A DNA stretch of 64,000 bases from Strix aluco (lineage: Eukaryota > Chordata > Aves > Strigiformes > Strigidae), in NCBI RefSeq assembly GCF_031877795.1, contig NC_133933.1:3904632-3968631 (forward strand), written 5' to 3'. The first letter of the stretch is position 1; each line of letters opens with the position of its first letter. This document shows, in pieces, positions 27,601 through 37,400 of this stretch. The translations under genes were made by a program, and so were the position numbers. A model generated the notes under the pieces. That model was not told the DNA's origin, did no database searches, and saw only the letters and a program-made list of their open reading frames with translations.

Positions 27601-28312
27601 CTGTCCACACCTCATTTCAAAGTATTGCCAAAAGGGAAAGACTCTGCTCAAAGGTCCCAGGCACCTCTCTTATCCCAGCTTTCCAGTGAGATGAAAACCA
27701 AGGACTTCGCAGCAGAGGCTGGTGCAGACACGGCAGCAATATGCAGGATGTGATGAGACACAATGCCACAACAAAGCAGAGATGGATACTGGCACCCCTG
27801 GACCCACAGCCATGGATTAGCAGCTGTGGAACAAACTCATCAGTAGGCAGTAAGGCAATGAGGTGGATTATTGCCAACTCTTATTCTTTATTTGCAGATA
27901 TATTCTGTTGTTGTGCTTTCCTGAGACTGTGACCGAGTTTTCTTTTCCTAATATAAATCTCTCTGTAACTCTGAAAGAGAGCTTGCCAGTGGAGTTTCTT
28001 GTATGAAGGGCACATTTTTACTTTTTCCAGGTTCCTGGGTAGAGACATAAGCTTGTCAAAGTGAATTTGCTTATACCAAATTCAGTATTTTTTTGCTGCT
28101 CTTAACTACCTGATGGGAAGGCTGCAGATGTGTAACTCTGGAGTCAGTAACAGTTTGTAACAAAATTATAATAGAGACCCCACCTATACTCTTCAACACA
28201 CCGGGCTAGCTTATCTTTGATAGAGCATGCACGCAGACTCAGAGGAAAGCTTAGCTATGTGAGATGATCCTGCTGTTCAGATTTCCATCTCTGATCAGCA
28301 TTCAGGTCTCAC
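21681..28312. other. Intergenic, mostly featureless
   Basis: Apart from the exon-like segment at 23742-23928, nothing with recognisable function is seen. Short ORFs occur on both strands without supporting signals. Confidence 0.6.
23742..23928 (+). other. Exon-like segment with short N-terminal ORF
   Basis: A long pyrimidine tract ending TTCTTTCTCTCTGCAG precedes 23742, and CAGCAAG|GTACC follows 23928. Inside, an ATG at 23768 comes shortly after an in-frame TAG (23744-23746) and opens 53 codons to the donor, starting MFRSHKAWNYALKSTGGQQD and continuing with a hydrophilic, Ser/Lys-rich sequence. It could be a 5' exon of a plus-strand gene or a lncRNA exon. No homologue is recognised and no partner exons were found. 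Confidence 0.3.
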
Positions 28313-28618
28313 CTGTTATGAAGATTGTTTCTCTCACATATTGCTGGACTTCTGGGTCCAAGCAACGATACATGCTGAACTTATTTACTAACCGTACCAA
28401 GTAGAAATGTGTACAATACACATCCTGAAGTTGTGTAAGAGCTAACTTTATGCCACATTGCCTTATTGAAGGATCCTTGCACCTTCTTTTGAAGTCTTTG
28501 TGACCATTCTTGAAAATTAGGCAAATCTCATGTGAAATGAACTTAACCATGAGTACCTGGTCTCCAGGATCCTTTTTAATAACAACTAAGTGGTTTAAAT
28601 CCAATAATTTCAGTCCTC
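28313..28618 (-). CDS. Exon-like open segment, unrecognised protein
   Basis: On the minus strand a strong acceptor (TTTTATTAGATTTTCTTGTTAG|GA) is followed by 306 nt with no stop in one frame, then a strong donor (ACAG|GTGAGA). Both boundaries are phase 1, so the segment would add 102 residues as a symmetrical exon. The product starts GLKLLDLNHLVVIKKDPGDQ, passes FKRRCKDPSIRQCGIKLALT and ends RETIFITG. It looks like an ordinary soluble, helical, Cys-containing protein. I do not recognise the family. It lies about 5.3 kb beyond the proposed 3' end of HAO1 on the same strand. It may be an exon of a separate gene, a fossil exon or chance. Confidence 0.4.
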
Positions 28619-29933
28619 CTAACAAGAAAATCTAATAAAACACAGTATACAGAACTAAAGGGGTTAGTATACTGAGGGGCTTGGGGAGAACCCAAATAAA
28701 ATCATGTTATGCCATTGAATTATAGATAAACAGCAAGAAATAAGAGGCTTTCCATTCCCATACTGCAAAGCCACCACAATCAGATTTTGCTTGGCAACCT
28801 GGCAGAGCATAAGCTACAGTCCCAGTTGTATAAGGAGCTCCACCTTCTGCAAGAAAAAAATACACAGATTAAAGGCTTGGCTGTGGCCCAGCTCTACTTC
28901 TGCTCTGTAGTTCATCAGTGGACCTTCCCCATGGTTGTTGAGTATTTGAGATATGTGATGTCCACCCCAGAGTTATCTGCCTTAGGGAGAACAGCATGAT
29001 TTATAATTAAAGCAGTAGAAGGGGAATTTGAGGGACCTAACTGGGGAAATCCATTTGTTTCTACCCCCATTTTGGAGAGGGAGACTTTCTCTTCCTGTGT
29101 CTGTCAACTTACACTTACAACTCTGTTGGGTAGAGACTGCTGCTTGCAGAAAAGCATCTTTGCAGTGCACAAAGCCATCTTGACCTTGACTGGAACTTAC
29201 AGCTGCTGTTGTCATAAAATAACCTTCAATATTAATCATTGTCAGTCTAGTTCTATGAATGTCTTCCTCTTGGCTGAACAAACCGTCTGTATGCATCTAC
29301 CAGCCTTCCATACCATAAAGGTGCTGCCAGAACAATTGATGACTCAGTATGGTTAATGACCTGAGCACCCTGCAGGACTGGGACAGAGGAGATATATTGA
29401 TGTTCTTGAGACATTCCTATCAGGGTGCTCCTGGACAGGTCATCCTGCTCATCTGAAATGATAACTTAGGAGCTGGAAATCCCTAAGGGGGAATCAGATC
29501 TTGGAAGTTCAGCTGGGACAGCCTCTGGGTGCCCCTTCAAGAGCTCCAGGCCCTGGAGAAACATGGGGCTGGCCCTCAAGGGCATTCTTATATTGGCATC
29601 TAACCAACATACCTATGCAAAGAAAGAAGCTGAACTACAACACAAAGACATTTTGCATCTGGAGGACATGTTCTCAAAGCAGCAAAACATCTTTGTTATG
29701 AGTGTAACATATGTGGTACTCTCCCTCTGTTTGGCAGAAGATAAGAAAAACAGAAGCAAGGCAAAAATGAAAACAAAATGGAGTGTATAGGCATCGTGAA
29801 ACAATTACAGTGCTGTGTCTCATTAGCATCTAAATCTGGGATTGCCAGTCTTGTTTTAAAAACAGTTTTGTTGAACACTCGGTGACAGAATTTAAAAGCT
29901 GACATATCTTGCTGTATTGTGGGCCACAGTCAC

Positions 29934-29994
29934 AGCTGGTGTAAATCAGTATAGACTAACGAAGTCAATGGAGCTTCTCTGATTTACACTAGCT
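29934..29994. repeat. Imperfect hairpin, ancient amniote repeat-like
   Basis: AGCTGGTGTAAATCAG (29934-29949) pairs with CTGATTTACACTAGCT (29979-29994) over 16 bp with a single G-T position and a 29-nt loop containing GAAGTCAATGGAGCT. From memory, very similar foldback sequence (GTGTAAATCAG ... TCAATGGAGCTA ... CTGATTTACAC) occurs as an old interspersed repeat in reptile and bird genomes. The family name is not certain. Confidence 0.6.
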
Positions 29995-30751
29995 GAGGTT
30001 ATGGCTCAATAAGGTTATACTTGCTTTCTAGGAGTGTTCAAGGAAGCCAACTTCTGTGTGTCCTGTGATGAAGTGGTTATTTATAATGGCCTTCAGTGTG
30101 GTTTAGAGCCAAATTTCCACATCAAAAGTAGCTTTATAAGAGATATCCTTACAGTGAGATTCAGTGCAAAATCATGACTTCAGAAGCCAGCTTTCCTCGT
30201 GCTCTTAAGTGTTTGATTTCAGCCTGAAAACCATTTGAGAAGCCAAGAAAAGCAGAGCCATTCCTGCCTACTTCCCCAACTCTGCTTCATCTTTGAGTTG
30301 CCTGCATATCCAGCAGGCCCCGACCCACACTGCCCATTTATCAAAGGGAGTTACTCTAAGTGTCTGTTTATTTATGTTCAGAAATTCCCAGTAAGACAGA
30401 CAAGTTTCACGCTTAACCTGAAAAATTGGGAATGGAGGTGGAGTTCTTACCAGTTCCAGAGCTATTTGTTTGACTTGGCCACTAGTAAAATAAAACACAA
30501 TAACGTGTCCCATAGTCACAGTGAGAGGTGGAGGTCACAAGAAAACAGATCATGTCTTTCACAGCTCTTCAGCTTCAGAGCACTGAATTATGACTCCTAG
30601 TATTTACTTACTGGATTCTGCACCCTGTGCGTGGGCTCCAAGCATTCAAAAAGCAGCAGGTCTCTGCTTCAAAGAGCTAACAGGCTAAACAAGAGCGTAA
30701 AATCTGTCCCAAAGCTACACTAACCTCTGCATCCACTTTTTATCTGAAAGG

Positions 30752-31620
30752 TCAGATGGTCTCACAACCCTTGGCTGACTTCTGCCATCTTCTGCTCATC
30801 AGACTGCCATGCCTGCAGCCCTGCACCTCTGCGCTCTTCTCTGCTGCATGAAACTGCCAGGCTCTTGTGGCATATACATTCCCAATGCAGACAAACTTGT
30901 TCTCTGGGCACGAACCACCTGTGTCCTTCATCTCAAGGTGGTCTTTTTCAGAAGCGTGCTGGATTTTTCTTAGGAGACCCCTGCTCCCTGCATCTCCAGC
31001 CTTCATGTGCTCTATCATATGTCCAGACAATGTCACAGGCTCTTTCACTGACCTTGTCACTTTGAAACAGATTGTCTTCTTCAGAAATGGGTCTCTCGAG
31101 TCCAGTTACTGAGATCCCAAATCAGGGCTGAAGCCTCTCCAAATCTCCCGAGTGGTTTCTACACATCCTCTGTAGAGTGCTAGGCTCTTCCATGTTCTCT
31201 TCAGTGGGTTTAATCCTTTGTGTGCTCACTGGGACTAAGGAGACAACTTTGTGGGGATGCTTCCAAAAAGGGGATCTTCTAAACTGACAGCACCAGAGAA
31301 ATCCACGTTGGCTGAATATGAAACATCAGTATGTAAAAGCCTGCCTCACGTCTTAGCCTCTTGGGAGGTACCACTTTCTCCCAAAAAGTACAGGATCCTC
31401 CTCTTCTTTCATACTTTCAGGTTTTGCTTTTGGTCTCTTCTCTCTCCACAAAAAATTTGCTAAATATTCTCTCATTAACAGCTGCAATCTTCTTTTCCAG
31501 GGAATGTTCCTGGTCTACCTCAGAGGTGGTTAGGGAGGCCCATTCAGTTACTGTTCAGTCACCAGCCTCCCAAATGGGTTGTTTTTTCCTAGGCACCCAA
31601 GCACACCAGTTGAGTGCTCT
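30752..31620 (-). pseudogene. Possible decayed coding sequence, unrecognised
   Basis: Minus-strand translation gives several protein-like pieces in shifting frames: VDQEHSLEKKIAAVNERIFS near 31.5 kb, GLERPISEEDNLFQSDKVSE near 31.1 kb, and an open 102-codon frame at 30752-31060. Stops and frameshifts separate them. This could be an old retrocopy, but no parent is recognised and no poly(A) remnant is evident. Confidence 0.2.
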
Positions 31621-33121
31621 TTCTGGGTTCATAAATATCATTCACTGTTCCTCCCTTATTAGATTTTTTTCTATGTAGACATTTTTTCTTGTTATCTATG
31701 ACTTAATATGGAGCCAAGGTAAAGTCAGAAAATAATTTCACAATTAAAACCATCAAGACATTATGTTTGTTCTTTGACATGTGAATAGGGAGATATACTA
31801 AAGCATCAGATATGCAAAACACATATTCTGTGTTTTGTTCCCCCTCCTTTTTGCCTTGATCTGAGGACTGTGACTAATTGTTCCAAAGAGTTTCTTGGGT
31901 TCACTTGTTATTTTTGAGGCAAATATTGTATTTTCTACTTAGCATATCTCAAAGACTTATCCTTTTTTCTGTTATATGGCTTATATTCTCCTCAGAAACA
32001 CCCTCACAAACTGCAGAAAAATCTACACCACCACCACCTGTTATGTGTGCTATGTCTTCTTCTCAGCTTCTCCTGGTGAAGCAACTGTGAGGCAGATTTT
32101 TTTCTTAGCCTGGGCATTGTTCAGCTTTTAAAATGGTTGAGGGCATTCAGTCTTTCTGCTTTCTAACCCAAAACAAAAACCAAACAGATTTCCTACCTTT
32201 TTTTGTTAATTTCCAGAAGCAGTTGTGTTTGGTTGTATCAAAATCAAGGGAATTTCTCTTCACTGTGGAATATTTTAAAGACAGAAGTCTACCAGGCAAA
32301 TGAATTTCATTTCTGCTAACACTGTCTCACAGCCTTTCAGTATTTGGCTCTAATTTCAGTTTTTAATCCATGTCTGTTCCTATTAGGGTTGAACTGAAGG
32401 CAGTCAGACAATTCTCAGATAATAAGCAGGAAAAAAACAACATAAACCCACGATCCCAAAGGAACCAGGAATAGTTAATTACGCACAAGTAACGAAACTG
32501 GTTTCCTCACCATCAGAATTTATCCTGGACCAGAGAGTTACAGAATTTTCCTTGAATCTGGTTGGGGCAAAGACAGGAAACTGCATCTTCTAAACTTTAG
32601 AAATAGATCTTAGACATGTAAACATGAGATATTATGCCCCTATCTTTTAAGTAACATTTATATTATCTAAAATAAACAGTCTTTCTGCAGTCATTCTGTA
32701 ATTGACATCTGACACAGTCCACATTGCAACAGATATGATAAGTGCAGTAAACCACAGAAATTATGCTCCTCTGTGCTCTGAGAAACATTCATATTTCCTT
32801 ACACAGATAAACTTTACTTTGTTGCTATGCAACCCTCACACAACACACTACATTCTGCAGTAAATAAGAGTACAAATTTTACAACCGAAGGGCAAGCATT
32901 TGGCCTTTTGGGTTTTCTCCCCATTTTGAGTTCCAGCCCCAGCTTTAGTTCACATTGTAATATTCCATCATTTTATTACAAAGCTGCCTCTAAAGCTCAG
33001 TAAGGGATATTTCAAACAGAGCAAAAAGGGAGAGTCAGAATGCAAGAGTCCTTCTGACGCTGATGGGAAACAAATGGTGGAGCCAGTGATGTCAGTGACA
33101 GTGGAACAATGAAATCAAGGC

Positions 33122-33143
33122 TTTTTTTTTTTTTTTTTTTTTT
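33122..33143 (+). repeat. T22 homopolymer
   Basis: Uninterrupted T-run, the longest homopolymer in the window. It could be the reverse-strand A-tail of a decayed retrocopy, but none is recognisable beside it. Other runs of 16 or more are T16 at 509-524, A17 at 4049-4065, T17 at 5889-5905, T17-A10 at 16199-16225, T16 at 40335-40350, A21 at 44312-44332, T17 at 51080-51096 and A20 at 53529-53548. Confidence 0.9.
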
Positions 33144-33946
33144 AAATCCTCCTTAAAAATGAACATTAAATTTCCACAAGATTTTCAAAACCTTTCTGCA
33201 GTGGCCTCTCCCTGCTCTCAGTAACATTGCTATACCTGCAACAGAAGTGAGACAGATAGAAAAGCCACTCTTAGTTTTACCCAAGATGAGATTAGTAGGT
33301 CTTACCTCCTCTGCCTGCTCACTTTGGGAAAGGTTACTTTGCAGCATGAAGCTATTCCTTTGCTCTTTAGAGTTGCAAAATTTCTCTGAATTCAGTGGGT
33401 ATTTGGATTGTTCAGAGAATAGAGGAGCAGATCCTGTATGTCTCTGTATACTCGTCATAAGCAGAGTGAATAACACTAAGATTTATCTGTCTGAAGGACA
33501 ATCATGGAAACTGAATAGAGCCACTAGGATCTTCCCAAGTTATGGATTAATACCTCAATTATTCAAGTTTTGCTTTTTTGCACATGGCCGCAAATCCTAC
33601 AAACTCTCCCAGGTAGCATCAGCTTTCACTTGCCACTGTCAGCAAATTAATCCAGGTGAAAAACGTGACTCAGGGCTCCAGCTGGGTGCAACTGGCACAG
33701 TTTGGCCAAGGCAATAGGGCTACAAGGATTTGTACCAGGCAAGGATACCTGATGTACATACATAAGGGTTGTCTGATTGCAAAAGGGTTTGTGTCACTGA
33801 AACGGCAGAACTTCCCCAGTTTTGCTTTGCTGTTCATTTCTTTACAACTACGAGTCCTCTGAGATACATGCTGCAAGCCCACACGCTTATAAAGGAATAG
33901 CACATAGTCACTAGGGAAATGGCACCACGTTCATAAGAAAGCAAGA

Positions 33947-34384
33947 TTTAATCTCTATGATCTACAATGTAGTTTCTCTAAACAGTGAGCAAGAAATATC
34001 TTTTAAATTTTAAATTTCTACATTTTGATAGCTGTTTGCTATCAAAACATTTCTGCTTATAGTTTCATTTTAACAGCTAACTTACAGGCACTTAAGTTAA
34101 TATTAGCATTTGTTGCAAAACACCTCCAAGTTTCTATGTTGGTCTTGTATAAAGGCCCGTCTCTAATCAACTCCCAGTAGAGCAGCTTTCCTTGAGAGCC
34201 CAGGAGAATACTGAAACGGCTGTAAAATTCGTTTCAAGTACTTTCTTCAATAAGAAATCTCCTGCAGACTACCCCTTGTCAGCCAGGATTGCAGGATAAG
34301 GCCCAAAGAGTGAAGGCAGTTGTTTTTTGACTGGTAGCACGCTTTCTGCACAGCAGGCAACACATGAGGCAATGGTCTTCAGAC
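33947..34384 (-). other. HAO1: Probable HAO1 3' UTR
   Basis: Sequence after the TAG with no clear coding content. An ATTAAA variant poly(A) signal reads on the minus strand at 33947-33952, followed by GT-rich sequence, giving a UTR of about 440 nt. A canonical AATAAA occurs further on, near 32971-32976, and could be used instead. The true end cannot be fixed from sequence alone. Confidence 0.4.
34023..34047 (-). other. Perfect 10-bp stem-loop in HAO1 3' UTR
   Basis: The arms are TTTTGATAGC (34023-34032) and GCTATCAAAA (34038-34047), separated by the five bases TGTTT. Pairing is perfect and the loop is short. It lies about 340 nt after the stop codon, so it would be transcribed if the 3' UTR reaches the proposed poly(A) signal. 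Confidence 0.6.
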
Positions 34385-34455
34385 CTAAATCCTGGAAAAC
34401 AGTACTTGATGTCTTCGTATCAGTGTCCTGCCAATTTCTTCTACTCTCTGGCATC
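34385..34455 (-). CDS. HAO1: HAO1 terminal coding exon 8 with PTS1
   Basis: Encodes [15 protein letters not shown] and seven further residues ending FSRI before TAG. The acceptor is CTCCTCCAG|GA, and phase 1 matches the end of exon 7. The length is exactly that of the human tail after ALSG. By my recall 10 of 23 positions are identical, far fewer than in the other exons. The retained GCQ-V--I--TL-R pattern and the C-terminal SRI (peroxisomal targeting type 1, human SKI) support the call. No other minus-strand segment nearby gave a better match in phase and length. Confidence 0.87.
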
Positions 34456-37400
34456 CTGGAGGAGAAGCTACATATCAGTTGAAAGCCCTGCTTTCCCACT
34501 CTAAGCCTTTTCTTTTTCTATCCCATAGAAATGTACATTCTGTCCGACGAAATCCACCCCTTAGTGACCAAGGATTTGCCACTACATTTTACAGATTTAT
34601 TGCTCTCCTTGGGAAAAACATTTTTACTTGTTTTTACTTAATCTACTCAGTTCCCCATCCATAAGACAGGGATATCAACAAATCCCTTTCCCATCTCTCC
34701 ATAGCCTAATCTGTTTATATTGCAAACATTTCCATCTCCCTTCTCTAGGTTACAATAGCATCCTGCCCAGGGCAAATGAAAGCTATGAGGAAACGTGAGA
34801 CAGAGGTGGTTATTGCTGAAAGAAAATGTTGATGTCTCACCTGTCAGTGCCATTGCCAGGCGAAACTCTTCCTTCAGCATCTGAAGAACTTCTTTTGCTC
34901 CTTCTTCACCCTGGGAGATTAGGTGACAATATGCACTATTATATGTACATATAGCTCGTGTGTAGATACAGACATGTATACATGGGCCTAAGTTTTACAT
35001 ACAACCAGAACTCCCCAGTACTTGTCATAGCAAATTTTAGATTAGATGGTCTGGGTACACACAGACACACTCAGATACCATCACACACGCAACCCCTATG
35101 TGCACACATACATGCATACACTAAGCGTAAGCAACAAGTCTAGGTATCTAAAAACAGAAATTTGACCTTTTTTTTTTATAACTTACTTGATAAACCAAGC
35201 CCCAGATGAGAGGTCTTCCAATGAATACAGCTTTGGCACCAAGAGCTAATGCTTTGAGAATATCTGTGCCTTTTCTTACACCTCCGTCTAGGAACACCTC
35301 TGCCTTCCCCTCCACAGCTTCCACAATTTCAGGCAAGACATCAATCTAAAAGAGTGAAACCAGGAATACAGCTTGTCCGCTTCTGTAACCCTATGTATTT
35401 TTTGAATGAGTTTCTACATACAGGATCCAAGCTTTAAATAAGCTAAATGAGCAATTGCATGCCTAACTGTATGCATAAATTACACAGCTTGGTATTGAAA
35501 ACCAGCAGTGACTTAGCACATTAGCAGATACATACAAAGGTCAAGTTTATTTGGAGAGTCACATATAGAATGAGAATCAGCAGGGTCACGCCAAATGGCC
35601 CTCTGATCCCATGACATGTCTCCAACACAAGCCAGTATCAGATACCCGTGAAGAATATAAGAAACAGCAAGCACAGAGGAGGTCTTTCCTTGATATTACC
35701 CTCCAAACTTCCAGCGTTCACTAGTCTGGGGATGAAATTGAATCACTGTCACTTTTTAAATAACCATCTCCACTTTCTTGTTTGAATTTATTATTCATTT
35801 ATACTAAAGGCCAAGCTAGCATCCAGGTACCCAGAGGCAGGTGTTGTATGTATAGACATGGAGTAAGAGAAAGATGTGCCCTGAGGAACTGCGAGTTGGC
35901 TGAAAAATTTTAATGAATGTATTTTTCCTTTTAGAAAATGCATCTTGATTACAGGAATAATTGCAAAGGAAATGTCTTCCTATAAGAAAAAAATCAGCTT
36001 TCCTCCAAGTCTTGAGCAAGATGGGAAATGCTTTCTTTTAATGCATACACATGTTACTTTCACCAACCTCTAATTATCCCTACACCAGCGATAAAGGTAA
36101 GGGGGAAAAGGATTTTTACTGTTCCTAAGATGCAAGTAATTAACCAGCGAGCTAAGTAACATGTCCACACCACACAAGAGGTCCCAATGAAGAGATGAGC
36201 CTCCTGAATTCAAGCCTCAAACATCAGTTACAGGGCAACCATTCCTAGAATGCCTAAATAGTTCCTATACATGAAAATCAGGAAAGACACAAAACTGGTA
36301 GCCAAATACTAAGGAGACTGGAAACAGTGTGTGGTAGTAAGACAAAAGGCACACAAATTCATATCTTTCAAATACGGATATAATTCATTTCCTTTCTAAT
36401 GAATAAAAAATGACTAGGAGATGAGGGGAAAAAACTTGAAAGTACAGTTTGTTTTTAGATTTGGAGTAAAATTTTCTTGAAGTTTGGCACTTGCTGTGAT
36501 TTTTTCCCCTCCCTTTGGTTTTGCTCTCTTGCCAAACATATCTATTTCCATATACAGAGACTGCTTTCTACATCCTGACAAACTGTACCAGCACTGAAGT
36601 GCTATAATAACTAAAGTATGATGCAAACCATAATTAAAACATAGATTTCCTCGATGGGTAACTAGACACTAGAAATATTAACCAGCTTGGGTTCAGCTCA
36701 CATTCTGAAAACCCATGAAATTAAAGCAAATTATTATGTTTCTAAAACAGAAACATTTAGCATGATCCGACACAGATATTTACATTGTGAAAACTGCATT
36801 GTGAAATGTAGTTCTTTGTACGATGAAATCCAGCGAACACATCAGCCTTTAGTGCCTTCTCTTCTGCACTGTTGTGTTGCAAAGGAATAATTCATAAGAA
36901 GTAGTTTGCAAGTTTAATTTCTGTTCTATTGCAGTTGGTAAAAAAATAATTCATAGTTCTTGAGCTTTCCGAGTTCTCAAAATGATCTTTTTAATATCCT
37001 CATACATTCTTCCTGTTGGACTACCTCACACAAAGACTTGCCCAGGATTTTCAAATACTCTTAGTGAAATTAGGGAATACATTCTTAAAAGGAGACAAGA
37101 AGATAAAGAGCACAGAAGTTAAAGAAGAAAAATTCATTTCAGAAGTATTAGGCACCCACATTCTGAAAATTCAGTTCTCCTTAAGGTGTCTAAAACTGAA
37201 TGGCTGCACACTCTCCAACAGCACAAAACCACGTTTGAAAAAGAAAACTGTCAGTCTCTCTTTTGAAACTGGAGAAGTCCTGACGTCAGGGGGTGTTTTT
37301 CCTACCAGTACCCAGAAGTACCTGGAGACAGCCTGGCAAGAACATCTCAGAGGATCATGCCTCAACTTCATTAACCATTTAGAACACCATTTGTGCTGGC

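Larger units (their letters stand above)
28619..33946. other. 3' flank of HAO1
   Basis: Holds the foldback repeat at 29934-29994, the possible decayed coding stretch at 30752-31620, the T22 run at 33122-33143 and an alternative AATAAA for HAO1 near 32971-32976. No further gene is recognised. Confidence 0.6.

Noticed and set aside
29494..29560. Minus-strand TSKI followed by stop, first considered as the HAO1 C-terminus
   Set aside because: An in-frame stop immediately precedes the Thr, and exon 8 at 34385-34455 fits in length, phase and residues.
31690..31730. Minus-strand VIDNK considered as HAO1 exon 8
   Set aside because: An in-frame stop directly precedes VID and the following residues do not match.
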